From Streptomonospora alba (GTDB lineage Bacteria > Actinomycetota > Actinomycetes > Streptosporangiales > Streptosporangiaceae), in assembly GCF_000826685.1 (NCBI RefSeq), contig NZ_JROO01000048.1, positions 1 through 62,864 of the forward strand: DNA of 62,864 bases. Direction: 5' to 3'. Positions 1 through 10,233 of the stretch are shown in pieces. The translations under genes and the position numbers were made by a program. Each line of letters opens with the position of its first letter. Positions within the stretch are counted from its first letter, which is position 1. Under the pieces are notes generated by a model, which saw only the letters and a list, made by a program, of their open reading frames with translations, was not told the origin of the DNA and did not search any database.

Positions 1-23
1 CCGGCCCCTACGCGTACACGTCG

Positions 24-1343
24 CTACTTGCTCGCCTTGTCCTTGTCCAGCTTCTCCAGGATCAGCCGGTAGAGCTGGCGCGGCCGCCCCGGCTGCAGGG
101 TGCGGTTGGGCGGCAGCGGCCAGGCCAGGCCTTCCTCGACCAGTGTGCGCAGCAGCCGCCGGGCCGTGCGCGGGGTGACACCCAGCATCCGCCCGGCGTT
201 CTCCGCGTCGACCACCAGCGGGCCGTCCTCCTCGGCGATCTTCTCCGAGAGGCGCAGCAGGGTCTCGCGGCCCTTGGTGCGCAGAGGTTCGGCCGCCTGG
301 CGCTGAGGTGCGCGCTGTGCGGGCACCAGCGACCGCCCTTCCCGGTCGACCGCGAAGCTCTGCCGGGTAGCCTGTGCGCGGCTCAGCGCCGCGCGCGCGT
401 GGGCCTCGGCGTCCTGGGTCGTGCGGCCCATGCCGATGCCGACCTCGATCGCGATGCCCAGTTCGGCCTTGATCCGCTCGACGAACGGGGGCTGGCGGAA
501 CCCCTCGGTCGCGCTGACGAGCGACCCGCGGGTGGCGGTGACCATGAAGGTGTGGTCGTCGACCGGGTGCGCCGTGGCGTTGATCCGGTGCGCTTCCTGC
601 AGCAGCAGGCGCTGGAGCGACAGCCGCAGCTCGTCGCGCCAGTAGCGGGGAGTCGAGCGTCGCGAGGAGTCGCGCAGAGTGGGGACGTCGACGATGACCA
701 CGCCCAGCTGCGCCTCTTCCAGCCGGTGGTGGGCGCCCAGGAGGCCGGCGGTCTGCAGCGCGCTGCGGACCCCGGCGTTGGTGGGGCGGAGCCGCATCGC
801 GGGCACGCCCATCGACTCCAGCCGCTCGGCGACTCCGCGCACGCACGTGATCGCCATCCGGGTGGACTTGCGTCGCCACAGGCCCTCGTGGAACGAGGTC
901 AGCTGGGCGATGCTGGTGAGTTCCTCGTGCACGTGGATGCCGTCGACGGGCAGGTCGACCTCGGAATAGGCTTCGACGACGTCGGTGCGGCTGAGGACGT
1001 CGAGGCTGGCCCGGGTGGGATCGAGCCGCTCGTCCAAGGTCGCCCGCAGCAGGGCCTCGTGAAGGCTGGCTCCGCCCAGAGGCACGTAGGTGGCGGGCAT
1101 GGTCAGCACGCCGGCCTTCCGTGCGAACTCATAAGGGACGGGGCTGGCGAACAGATATGCGTCGATCGCCGAACCCAGGCGCAGCACCTTGTCGGTCGCC
1201 TCTTGCTCATCTCGATACGCGGCGGCGATCAGTCTGGCGTTGAGCGGTCCCGTAGACCCCGGTCCCATGAGCATGACGCGCTCGACGACTTCATGCGGAC
1301 CGATGACACCAATCGTCAGATCGCCAGTTCGCTGCGCACTCAC
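24..1343 (-). CDS. Transcriptional regulator with nucleotide-cyclase-like fold and C-terminal winged HTH
   Basis: A 439-residue predicted cytoplasmic protein. The C-terminal ~70 residues read as a helix-turn-helix (GRMLGVTPRTARRLLRTLVE) followed by a basic arm. The middle, around residues 210-330, has a GGDEF/GTP-cyclohydrolase-III-like pattern, including IGIGMGRTTQDAEAHARAAL, typical of the PALM-fold repeats in those enzymes. The N-terminal ~180 residues contain a short ligand-domain-like start (TIGVIGPHEVVERV). I infer a ligand- or nucleotide-sensing DNA-binding regulator; the ligand and targets are unknown. The start is GTG with GGGAG nine bases upstream. It lies downstream of murA in the same direction but is separated by a hairpin, so it is probably transcribed from the 1344-1480 region. 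The fold call is by eye. Confidence 0.6.
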   Translation of the reverse strand: MSAQRTGDLTIGVIGPHEVVERVMLMGPGSTGPLNARLIAAAYRDEQEATDKVLRLGSAIDAYLFASPVPYEFARKAGVLTMPATYVPLGGASLHEALLRATLDERLDPTRASLDVLSRTDVVEAYSEVDLPVDGIHVHEELTSIAQLTSFHEGLWRRKSTRMAITCVRGVAERLESMGVPAMRLRPTNAGVRSALQTAGLLGAHHRLEEAQLGVVIVDVPTLRDSSRRSTPRYWRDELRLSLQRLLLQEAHRINATAHPVDDHTFMVTATRGSLVSATEGFRQPPFVERIKAELGIAIEVGIGMGRTTQDAEAHARAALSRAQATRQSFAVDREGRSLVPAQRAPQRQAAEPLRTKGRETLLRLSEKIAEEDGPLVVDAENAGRMLGVTPRTARRLLRTLVEEGLAWPLPPNRTLQPGRPRQLYRLILEKLDKDKASK

Positions 1344-1490
1344 CTCGGGCTGCTCCCCGCTACCATTCCACGCTCTTCACTATGTGCGCCCACTGGTTTC
1401 CCGAACCTGTTCCCTGTCACGGCATGGTTGCCGAGATCGTACCCATTGTGCGGGGCGAATGAAGATCGTTTCACACAGAACGCCGAAAGC

Positions 1491-1519
1491 CCGGGTGGGA
1501 GGCACTCCTCCCACCCCGG
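1491..1519 (-). terminator. Hairpin terminator downstream of murA
   Basis: A 10-bp perfect stem (1493-1502 with 1507-1516, 4-nt loop) lies 24 bases past the murA stop. On the minus strand a CTTTC stretch follows it. This fits intrinsic termination of murA ahead of the regulator gene. Confidence 0.6.
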
Positions 1520-1539
1520 CTGATCTGCGGTTTCAGTGT

Positions 1540-2835
1540 TTATTCGGCGCCTTCGCGCTGGACGTCGGCGCCCAGAGCGGCGAGGCGCTTGGCGAACTGA
1601 GCGTGGCCGCGATCGACCAGGTAGCCGGGTGCGATCACAGTCTCCCCCTCGGCGACCAGTCCGGCAAGCACCAGTGCGGCGCCGGTGCGCAGGTCGTGGG
1701 CGACGACGGGGGTGCCGCGCAGTGCCGTGTGGCCGTGGACGATGGCGCGGGTTCCGTCGACCTCGATCTTCGCCCCCATCTTGGTCAGCTCGTCGGCCAG
1801 CGCGAACCGGCCGTCGTAGATGGCCTCGTGCAGGTAGCTCTCGCCCTCGGCCATGGTGGCCAGCGCCATCAGCGGCGACTGCAGGTCGGTGGCGAAGCCG
1901 GGGTAGGGAGAGGTGACGGCGTTGATGGGACGCAGCGGGGAGCCGGCGTCGCGGCGTACGTGCAGTACCGCGCCCTGCTGGGAGAACTCCACACCCATCT
2001 GCTCCAGCTTCCAGCGGGCGACGCCCAGGTGCTCCAGGTGGGCGCCGACGAGGCTGACCTCGCCGCCGGTGGCTGCGGCCATCATCGCGAAGACGCCGGC
2101 GTCGATGCGGTCGGACATGATGGTGTGCTCGACCGCGGTGAGTTCGTCGACCCCCTCGACGGTGATGAAGCCGGTGCCGCCGCCGCTGATCTTGGCGCCC
2201 ATGCGCGACAGGAACTCGATGACGTCGAGGACCTCGGGCTCCAGGGCCGCGTGCTCGATGACCGTGGTGCCCTTGGTCAGCACGGCGGCCATGATGAGGT
2301 TCTCGGTGCCGGTGTGGGAGGGGGTGTCCAGGTAGAGGTGGCCCCCGCGCAGGTTGCCTGCGTCGACGTTGATGTGATTGCGCTCGTTGTCCTCGGTGAC
2401 CTCGGCGCCCAGGCGGGCGAAGCCCCGGTAGTGGAAGTCGAGTTTGCGGCTGCCGAGGTTGCAGCCGCCCACGCCCTCGATCCTGGCGCGGCCCATGCGG
2501 TGCATCAGCGCGGGGACGAACAGCACCGACCCCCGGAACCGGGAGGCGATGTCGGCAGGCAGGACGGCGCGCTCGGGGTCGTTGAGCTGGGAGGCGTCGA
2601 TCACCACCGTGCGCTCGGCCTCGTGGAATTCCACCTTGGCCCCGATGTGCTCGGCGAGCTCCAGTGCGCGGTGGACGTCCTCGATCATCGGGACGTTGCG
2701 AAGTACCGTGCGTCCCTTGGCCGCGAGCAGGGCGGCGCCGATCATCGGCAGCACGGCGTTCTTCGCGCCCTGGATGAACGCCGTTCCGTTAAGGGGACGG
2801 CCGCCGCGGACGCGGTAACGAACCTCCTGGCCCAT
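1540..2835 (-). CDS. murA: UDP-N-acetylglucosamine 1-carboxyvinyltransferase (MurA-type EPSP-fold enzyme)
   Basis: Catalyses enolpyruvyl transfer from PEP to UDP-GlcNAc, the first committed cytoplasmic step of peptidoglycan synthesis. The ~430-residue length is standard. Visible family blocks are GAKNAVLPMIGAALL near the N-terminus (Lys/Asn of the UDP-GlcNAc/PEP site), the catalytic loop GGCNLGSRKLDFH, and GTENLIMAAVLTKGTTVIE. The loop keeps the cysteine that fosfomycin alkylates; mycobacterial MurA has Asp there. The C-terminal PGYLVDRGHAQF differs from the usual MurA wording, so this may be a second MurA-like paralogue rather than the sole MurA. AAGGAG lies nine bases before the ATG at 2835; the ATG at 2841 is only three bases from it and is less likely. 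The gene is followed by a terminator hairpin. Confidence 0.85.
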   Translation of the reverse strand: MGQEVRYRVRGGRPLNGTAFIQGAKNAVLPMIGAALLAAKGRTVLRNVPMIEDVHRALELAEHIGAKVEFHEAERTVVIDASQLNDPERAVLPADIASRFRGSVLFVPALMHRMGRARIEGVGGCNLGSRKLDFHYRGFARLGAEVTEDNERNHINVDAGNLRGGHLYLDTPSHTGTENLIMAAVLTKGTTVIEHAALEPEVLDVIEFLSRMGAKISGGGTGFITVEGVDELTAVEHTIMSDRIDAGVFAMMAAATGGEVSLVGAHLEHLGVARWKLEQMGVEFSQQGAVLHVRRDAGSPLRPINAVTSPYPGFATDLQSPLMALATMAEGESYLHEAIYDGRFALADELTKMGAKIEVDGTRAIVHGHTALRGTPVVAHDLRTGAALVLAGLVAEGETVIAPGYLVDRGHAQFAKRLAALGADVQREGAE

Positions 2836-2841
2836 GCTCAT

Positions 2842-3512
2842 GTGCTCCTTCGTGAGGCGATGTAGGTATAGGGGTCGTTCTCGTCGGATGGGTGCGCTCT
2901 CAGACGCGGATCGCAGGCGGAGCGTTCCGACGAGGCGGGCTCAACCTGGTAGCCATCGCAGGGTGTCCGGGCTCGGGGTCATGGCGCTGACTGGCACTAC
3001 CGGTCGTGTGCCCGCAGAAGCGATCGTCATGCCGATTGCGGCCAGTCGGGCGGAGTCCCGGGATCGGTGCGCCGGTTCCGGAGATGGCGGGTTGTTGGGG
3101 CGCCCTTTGCGCTGTGCTGGGCTTCCCGGCGTCCGGGCAAAGGACGGATACCACTGTATGTCCTGCGTGTTGCGTTCGCTGACACCGTGGCCGGGATCAC
3201 CGGCGCGCCGACGGTGCGAAAGCGCCCGGTGCGGCGCCCGCAATCCGGTGACCGGCGCTTTCGTGCAGCCGGAACGCCTGTAGGCGGGCAGATTCGTCGG
3301 CGACTGTGGGGCTTGCCGCACCGCTGCGGCGGGCGCCGGCGGCGCCGGGCCGGGTCGGGCGACGGTCAAGCGCCGTCCAAGGTTGCACACGGGGCCGCTG
3401 AGCCCCGGTCCGACCGGGCGCACGCGCAACGGCACGCGCAGGCGCACACACGCCTGCACGCACGCCTGCACGTGCGCACGCGCAGCCCGCCGCCAACGGG
3501 CTCACGCCGAGG
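2842..3512. other. Gene-free spacer between murA and purB
   Basis: I see no convincing gene in these ~670 bases. Open frames exist on both strands but have shadow-like Arg/Pro/Ala-rich composition and no family resemblance. Near 3450-3472 the 11-mer ACGCCTGCACG occurs twice, 12 bases apart, just past the purB stop. No clear terminator was identified. Confidence 0.5.
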
Positions 3513-4820
<1,308 letters not shown>

Positions 4821-4859
4821 CCGCTCATTTTCGCAGGCGCTGCGGGCACACGTGCCATG

Positions 4860-4912
4860 GCACGGGCGTGCAGGGGGTGGGAGGGGATCCATCGCACGGG
4901 CGTGCAGGGGGG
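4860..4912. repeat. 18-bp direct repeat upstream of purB
   Basis: GCACGGGCGTGCAGGGGG occurs at 4860-4877 and again at 4894-4911 in the purD-purB spacer. The two copies are 34 bases apart start to start. GCACGGGCGTGC is itself almost an inverted repeat. Function unknown. Confidence 0.6.
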
Positions 4913-4959
4913 TGGGCTGCGCCCCCTTGCCGCAACCTCTGCGGTGGCCGGTTCCACGG

Positions 4960-4988
4960 GTTCCCGGGGGTCCACGCCCCCCGGGAAC
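4960..4988 (-). terminator. Hairpin downstream of purD
   Basis: A perfect 11-bp stem (4960-4970 with 4978-4988) with a 7-nt loop starts 24 bases past the purD stop. It is GC-only and not followed by a T-run, as is common for actinobacterial terminators. Confidence 0.6.
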
Positions 4989-5011
4989 GCCCGAGATCTC
5001 CTGAACAGGAC

Positions 5012-6265
5012 CTACCCGGCGTCGCCCGCCGCGCGCTCGGCGATGTCGGTGCGGTAGAACGAGCCGCGCAGCTCGATGCGCTCGGCCGCCTGGTAGGCGC
5101 GTTCGCGGGCCCGCGCGAGGGTGTCGCCGGTGCCCACCACGTTGAGCACGCGCCCGCCGGCGGAGGTGAGATCGCGCACTCCGCTCCAAGCGGTCCCCGC
5201 GTGCAGCACGTAGGCGCCGTCGAGGGCCGATGCCGCCTCGATGCCGGATATCGGGTCGCCCTTGGCGGGCTCGCCCGGGTAGTTCTCGGCGGCGAGCACG
5301 ACGGTCACGGCCGCGCCGCCGCGCCACTCCAGCTTGGTGTTGGGGCTCAGCCCGCCGACGTCGGCGGCCTGCAGCATTCCGCCGATGGGGGTGGCCAGCC
5401 GGTCCAGCACCACCTGGCACTCCGGGTCGCCGAAGCGCGCGTTGAACTCCACCACGCGCGGGCCCTCGGATGTCAGGGCCAGGCCCACATACAGCAGGCC
5501 CTGGTAGCGCGTGCCGCGGCGCGCCATCTCGGTCAGTGTGGGGCCCACGGCGGTCTCCATGACCTCGTCGACCATGCCCTCGGGCGCCCAGGAGACCGGC
5601 GCGTAGGCGCCCATGCCGCCGGTGTTGGGTCCGAGATCGCCGTTGTAGGCGCGCTTGAAGTCCTGGGCGGGCAGCATCGGCAGCGCGTGGGCGCCGTCGC
5701 TGAGCACGAACAGCGAGACCTCGGGGCCGTCCAGGTACTCCTCGACCACGACGCGGCCGCATTCGCGCGCGTGGCGCTCGGCCTCGGCGCGGTCCTCGGT
5801 GACCACGACGCCCTTGCCCGCGGCCAGGCCGTCGTCCTTGACCACATAGGGCGGCCCGAACGCGTCGAGCGCCTCGGCGGCCTGACCGGGTGAGCGGCAC
5901 AGCCGGGAGCGCGCGGTGGGCACCCCGGCGGCCTCCATGACCTCCTTGGCGAAGCCCTTGGAGCCCTCCAGCCGGGCGGCCTGCTGGTCGGGGCCGAAGA
6001 CCGGGATGCCGCGATCGCGCAGGGCGTCGGCCACGCCGGCCACCAGCGGGGCCTCCGGGCCGATGACCACCAGCTCCGCACCGATCCTGGCGGCGAGTTC
6101 GGTCACCGCGAGGCCGTCGACGGGGTTGATCACGTGGTTGTCGGCGTGCTCGGAAGTGCCGGGATTTCCGGGGGCGCAGTGGAGATCGGTCACCCCGGGA
6201 TCGAGTGACAGGGCGCGGACCAGGGCATGCTCGCGGCCACCGCCGCCGAGGACCAGGGCTTTCAC
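5012..6265 (-). CDS. purD: Phosphoribosylamine-glycine ligase (GARS)
   Basis: ATP-dependent ligation of 5-phosphoribosylamine and glycine, the second step of de novo purine synthesis. The 417-residue length is standard for a monofunctional PurD. The N-terminus [15 protein letters not shown], the ATP-grasp core ([30 protein letters not shown]) and the metal/ATP block [12 protein letters not shown] are all present. Start is ATG. It lies 51 bases downstream of purA and is probably cotranscribed with it. Confidence 0.95.
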   Translation of the reverse strand: MKALVLGGGGREHALVRALSLDPGVTDLHCAPGNPGTSEHADNHVINPVDGLAVTELAARIGAELVVIGPEAPLVAGVADALRDRGIPVFGPDQQAARLEGSKGFAKEVMEAAGVPTARSRLCRSPGQAAEALDAFGPPYVVKDDGLAAGKGVVVTEDRAEAERHARECGRVVVEEYLDGPEVSLFVLSDGAHALPMLPAQDFKRAYNGDLGPNTGGMGAYAPVSWAPEGMVDEVMETAVGPTLTEMARRGTRYQGLLYVGLALTSEGPRVVEFNARFGDPECQVVLDRLATPIGGMLQAADVGGLSPNTKLEWRGGAAVTVVLAAENYPGEPAKGDPISGIEAASALDGAYVLHAGTAWSGVRDLTSAGGRVLNVVGTGDTLARARERAYQAAERIELRGSFYRTDIAERAAGDAG

Positions 6266-6316
6266 TTCACGGACCCTTTGTTTGTCGTGGGGAGAGTAGG
6301 GGGCAGATCGCCAGGG

Positions 6317-7600
6317 TCAGACCAGGGAGCGCAGCTCAAGGGTCTGGTCGCGCCCCGGACCGACCCCGATCGCGGACATCGGGGCTCCGGCCATCTCCTC
6401 CAGAGTACGCACGTAGGCCTGCGCGGTCTTGGGAAGCTCCTCGAACGCCCGCGCGTGGGAGATGTCCTCGTTCCAGCCGTCAAGGTACTCGTAGACCGGG
6501 ACCGCGTGGTGGAATTCCGTCTGGGTCATCGGGATCTCGTCGTAGCGGGTGCCGTTGGCCTGGTAGCCGACGCACACCGGGATGCGCTCCAAGCCCGAGA
6601 GGACGTCGAGCTTGGTCAAGAAGAAGTCGGTGATGCCGTTGATGCGCGTGGCGTAGCGGGCGATGGGCGCGTCGAACCATCCGCAGCGACGGTTGCGCCC
6701 GGTGGTCACGCCGTACTCGCCGCCCTTCTGGCGCAGCCAGTCGCCCCACTCGTCGTGCAGTTCGGTGGGGAAGGGGCCCGAGCCGACGCGGGTCGTGTAG
6801 GCCTTGATGATGCCAACGACCTTGTCGATGCGGGTGGGGCCGATGCCCGCGCCCGCGCACGCACCGCCGGAGGTCGGCGAGGAGGACGTCACGAACGGGT
6901 AGGTGCCGTGGTCGATGTCCAGCAGCGTGCCCTGGGATCCCTCGAGGTAGACGGTCTTGCCCGCATCCAGCGCCCGGTTGAGCTCCAGCGAGGTGTCGGC
7001 GACGAAGGGGCGCAGTTCCTCGGCGTACTCCATGTACTCGTCGAAGACCTGCTCCAGCTCCACGCCGCGGCGGTTGAAGACCTTGGTCAGCACCTGGTTC
7101 TTGTCGTGCAGCGCGAGTTCGAGCTTCTGGCGCAGGATCTTGGGGTCGAACATGTCCTGCACGCGGATGCCGGTGCGGGAGATCTTGTCGGCGTAGGTGG
7201 GGCCGATGCCGCGCCCGGTGGTGCCGATTCGGCCTTTGCCCAGGAAGCGCTCGGTCACCTTGTCCAGGGCCCGGTGGTAGGGCATGATCATGTGCGCGTT
7301 GGCCGAGATCAGCAGCCGCTCGGTGCTCACACCGCGCTCACGCAGGCCGCGCAGCTCCTCGAACAGCACCGCCGGATCGATCACCACGCCGTTGGCGATG
7401 ACCGGCACGACGTCGGGGGAGAGGATGCCCGCCGGCAGCAGGTGCAGGGCGTACTTCTGGTCGCCGATGACCACGGTGTGCCCGGCGTTGTTGCCCCCCT
7501 GGTAGCGGACCACGTAGTCGACCCGATTCCCGACCAGGTCGGTGGCCTTCCCCTTGCCCTCGTCTCCCCACTGGGCTCCAACGAGTGTGATCGCCGGCAT
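6317..7600 (-). CDS. purA: Adenylosuccinate synthetase
   Basis: GTP-dependent conversion of IMP and aspartate to adenylosuccinate. The 427-residue length is normal. The GTP loop GDEGKGK (residues 12-18, Asp13 catalytic) and GGNNAGHT (catalytic His41) are intact, as is the IMP-binding region [13 protein letters not shown]. With purD and purB it forms a minus-strand purine cluster. A hairpin upstream (7661-7698) separates it from the DUF3151 gene, so transcription probably starts in the ~205-base spacer. Confidence 0.96.
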   Translation of the reverse strand: MPAITLVGAQWGDEGKGKATDLVGNRVDYVVRYQGGNNAGHTVVIGDQKYALHLLPAGILSPDVVPVIANGVVIDPAVLFEELRGLRERGVSTERLLISANAHMIMPYHRALDKVTERFLGKGRIGTTGRGIGPTYADKISRTGIRVQDMFDPKILRQKLELALHDKNQVLTKVFNRRGVELEQVFDEYMEYAEELRPFVADTSLELNRALDAGKTVYLEGSQGTLLDIDHGTYPFVTSSSPTSGGACAGAGIGPTRIDKVVGIIKAYTTRVGSGPFPTELHDEWGDWLRQKGGEYGVTTGRNRRCGWFDAPIARYATRINGITDFFLTKLDVLSGLERIPVCVGYQANGTRYDEIPMTQTEFHHAVPVYEYLDGWNEDISHARAFEELPKTAQAYVRTLEEMAGAPMSAIGVGPGRDQTLELRSLV

Positions 7601-7660
7601 CCGGGTCTACCTCTTCATTCGTCCGACCGGGTGTAGATGATCGCGGTGCACCGCACATGA

Positions 7661-7698
7661 GCAAGCCCCTGGCGCAAGCAAGCGACAGGGGCCCTTGC
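7661..7698 (-). terminator. Hairpin between the DUF3151 gene and purA
   Basis: GCAAGCCCCTG (7661-7671) pairs with CAGGGGCCCTTGC (7686-7698), with a two-base bulge. It lies in the spacer downstream of the DUF3151 gene and ahead of purA, both minus strand. A second weaker stem lies near 7757-7796. Confidence 0.5.
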
Positions 7699-7805
7699 GT
7701 ATTGAGCGTACACGACCCGCACGGGACCGTTAAGGGAGCAGGGCCCGCGCAGGGCGGCTGAGCTGCGGTCCCGGTCTTTCCCGGGCCCGCCGCCCTTTCA
7801 GCGGC

Positions 7806-8222
7806 TCAGACCCCCAGCTCCTGGGCCGCAGTCGGGCTGCTGTCGCGCAGGAAGGTCGAGCAGCGCTCGGCCTCGTCGGACTCCCCGATCGCGTCGGCCG
7901 CGGCGGCAAGCATGGCAAGCGAGCGCAGGAAGCCGCGGTTGGGCTCGTGCTCCCACGGGACGGGGCCGTGGCCCTTCCAACCGGCGCGCCGGAGCTGGTC
8001 CAGGCTGCGGTGGTAGCCGGTGCGCGCGTAGGCGTAGGCGGCCACGTCCTCACCGGCCTCGAAGGCGCGCTCGGCCAGGGCGGCCCACGCAGCCGAGTAG
8101 GCCGGGAAGCGCGCGGCGACGTCGGTCGGGTCGGTGCCCTCGGCCAGCGCCTCGGCGGCCTCGGGCTCGTCGGGAAGGTGAGTGGCGGGCGGCTCGCCGA
8201 GCAGGTTCTGTTGCAGGTCCAT
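7806..8222 (-). CDS. DUF3151 family protein
   Basis: A 138-residue soluble protein that I recognise as DUF3151, an actinobacterial family of unknown function often found beside fba and purA. Family-typical stretches are MDLQQNLLGEPPATHLP at the start, YAYARTGYHRSLDQLRRAGWKG and VPWEHEPNRGFLRSLAMLA. The start at 8222 puts AGGAT upstream at usable distance; an ATG three codons further up (8231) is possible. It follows fba on the same strand, but a strong hairpin lies between them. Confidence 0.8.
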   Translation of the reverse strand: MDLQQNLLGEPPATHLPDEPEAAEALAEGTDPTDVAARFPAYSAAWAALAERAFEAGEDVAAYAYARTGYHRSLDQLRRAGWKGHGPVPWEHEPNRGFLRSLAMLAAAADAIGESDEAERCSTFLRDSSPTAAQELGV

Positions 8223-8270
8223 GCCCCCCATCCTGCCAGCGCTCGAAAGCTGCGCCGGCGGATCAGGGGG

Positions 8271-8319
8271 CGTGCCCGGCCGCCCGCGTCCGCCCATGGA
8301 TGTGTGGCGGCCGGGCACG
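8271..8319 (-). terminator. Hairpin terminator downstream of fba
   Basis: A perfect 14-bp stem (8271-8284 with 8306-8319) lies ~50 bases beyond the fba stop. It is flanked by ATCAGGGG and CCCCTGAT, which can extend the helix. Very likely ends the fba transcript before the DUF3151 gene. Confidence 0.7.
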
Positions 8320-8367
8320 CGTTGGCCCCTGATTCGTGGGGAACCAGGGACCGGTCTCTACGGGCTG

Positions 8368-9390
8368 CTACTTCATCTTCATACCCGCGGACTTCAGCTG
8401 CTGGCAGCCCTCGACCACGCGCGCGGCCATGCCGGCCTCGGCCGCCTTGCCGTAGGCGCGCGGGTCGTAGGCCTTCTTGTTGCCGACGTCGCCGTCGACC
8501 TTGAGGACACCGTCGTAGTTGGTGAACATGTGGTCGGCGATCGGCCGGGTGAAGGCGTACTGCGTGTCGGTGTCGATGTTCATCTTCACGACGCCGTAGT
8601 CGATGGCCGCGTGGATCTCCTCCAGTGTGGAGCCCGATCCGCCGTGGAAGACGAAGTCGAAGGGCTTCGCCTTGCCGTGCTTCTCGGCCACGGCCTCCTG
8701 GGCCTCCTTGAGGACCTCGGGGCGCAGCTTGACGTGCCCCGGCTTGTAGACGCCGTGCACGTTGCCGAAGGTCAGGGCGGTCATGTAGTAGCCCTTGTCG
8801 CCGGTGCCCAGCACCTCGGCGGTGCGCAGCGCATCGCCGGGCGTCGTGTAGAGCTTCTCGTTGATCTCGCCGACGACGCCGTCCTCTTCGCCGCCGACGA
8901 CACCGACCTCGATCTCCAGAATGGTGCGCGCGGCGTTGGAGGCGGCCAGCAGCTCTTCGGCGATCTGCAGGTTCTCCTCGAGCTCCACGGCCGAGCCGTC
9001 CCACATGTGCGACTGGAACAGCGGCTGCTGCCCTCGGGCCACGCGCTCGGAGGACTCGCGCAGCAGGGGCCGGACGAAGCCGTCGAGCTTGTCCTTGGGG
9101 CAGTGGTCGGTGTGCAGCGCGATGTTGACCGAGTACTTCTCGGCGACGATGCGGGCGTACTCGGCGAGGGCGATCGAACCGGTGACCATGTCCTTGACCG
9201 TGGCACCGGCGAGGAACTCCGCGCCGCCGGTGGAGACCTGGATGATGCCGTCGCTCTCGGCCTCCGCGAAGCCGCGCAACGCGGCGTGGAGGGTCTGGCT
9301 GGAGGTCACGTTGATTGCCGGGTAGGCGAAGCCCTGCGTCTTCGCGCGGTCCAGCATCTCCGTGTAGACCTCGGGGGTAGCGATAGGCAT
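8368..9390 (-). CDS. fba: Class II fructose-bisphosphate aldolase
   Basis: Zinc-dependent reversible cleavage of fructose-1,6-bisphosphate to DHAP and G3P in glycolysis/gluconeogenesis. 340 residues, as in other actinobacterial class IIA enzymes. Metal and substrate blocks are visible: ALHTDHCPKDK (residues ~91-101, zinc histidine), LEIEVGVVGGEEDGV (divalent-cation region), FGNVHGVYKPG and FVFHGGSGS. The start at 9390 (MPIATPEVY) has AGGGAG eight bases upstream; the longer in-frame extension to 9579 is proline/arginine-rich and not family-like. Confidence 0.95.
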   Translation of the reverse strand: MPIATPEVYTEMLDRAKTQGFAYPAINVTSSQTLHAALRGFAEAESDGIIQVSTGGAEFLAGATVKDMVTGSIALAEYARIVAEKYSVNIALHTDHCPKDKLDGFVRPLLRESSERVARGQQPLFQSHMWDGSAVELEENLQIAEELLAASNAARTILEIEVGVVGGEEDGVVGEINEKLYTTPGDALRTAEVLGTGDKGYYMTALTFGNVHGVYKPGHVKLRPEVLKEAQEAVAEKHGKAKPFDFVFHGGSGSTLEEIHAAIDYGVVKMNIDTDTQYAFTRPIADHMFTNYDGVLKVDGDVGNKKAYDPRAYGKAAEAGMAARVVEGCQQLKSAGMKMK

Positions 9391-9703
9391 GGTGTTGACT
9401 CCCTGGTTGGCCTGGAGTGTCGTACGAGCGGCCCCGGCGGTCTCCGCGGAACCGCGTCTCTTGCGGAAATACCCAGTGGGTTGCCGGGGCAAGTATCGCG
9501 AAGTCAGCGGCGGAACGAAAGGTCTAGACCAAACCGGGGGCTGTGCGGCGGGTCCCGGGCGTCCGGCGAACGGGGTCATAGGCCGACATGGCGCTTCAGG
9601 GCGTTGTGTTGCGAATAATTACTGTACGTGTTTTTACCAGACCGGATGCGGCCCCTGGCCCGGTTCGTGTATATAACTGCGTTCCCACCGTCGAAAGACG
9701 ACG

Positions 9704-10156
9704 GTGGTACACGCTACATTCAGCAGCGTGGGACGACATCGCAATGATCCGCGCGGCATAGCCCAGATGGTGGCCATCGGTGGCGTTATCGTGCTCTTCG
9801 TCACCCTGGTGATCCTCGGCGGGTTCTTCCTCTACAAGTCGCTGCCTTCGGACAACGACTCCGCCGCAGTACCCGAGAACGCAGGTACCACCGCTGATCC
9901 CCAGGGCCAGGATGTGGAGACCGGTGTGCTCTACGTCAGGGTCGTCGGGGAGTCCAGCGACGTGGTCGTGCGGGTCCCCGGCGGCGACGTCCTCGCGGAC
10001 ACCACCCTGAAGACCGACGAACACCTCAGCTTCGACGAGGAGCAGCCTCTGAACGTGACCATCGGAAAGCCCGGCGAAGTCGAGGTCTACGTCCACGGAG
10101 AGCGCAGGGACATCGCCGACGAGGACCCGGGCTACAGCTTCTCCGTGGAGCCCTGA
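9704..10156 (+). CDS. Single-pass membrane protein with RodZ-C/DUF4115-like extracytoplasmic domain
   Basis: About 150 residues: a short basic cytoplasmic N-terminus, one strong transmembrane helix (MVAIGGVIVLFVTLVILGGF) and an acidic extracytoplasmic part. The C-terminal ~65 residues (YVRVVGESSDVVVRVPG ... LNVTIGKPGEVEVYVHGE) match the layout of the RodZ C-terminal/DUF4115 beta domain. The function is unknown; an envelope role is an inference. The start is uncertain: GTG at 9704 lies in the right arm of a 9-bp hairpin (9685-9707), and GTG at 9728 is an alternative. A TATAAC box near 9671 could be the -10. Transcribed divergently from fba. Confidence 0.65.
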   Translation: MVHATFSSVGRHRNDPRGIAQMVAIGGVIVLFVTLVILGGFFLYKSLPSDNDSAAVPENAGTTADPQGQDVETGVLYVRVVGESSDVVVRVPGGDVLADTTLKTDEHLSFDEEQPLNVTIGKPGEVEVYVHGERRDIADEDPGYSFSVEP

Positions 10157-10233
10157 GCCGACCCCTCCAGGTCCCCTCGCCCCGACCTCTTCCCCGCGCC
10201 CGGCTCCGAGGCTCCCGCAGCACCCGCAAGCCG

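Noticed and set aside
2842-3512. Several open frames in the murA-purB spacer
   Set aside because: Low-complexity Arg/Pro-rich translations on both strands, no ribosome-binding sites worth noting, no family resemblance.
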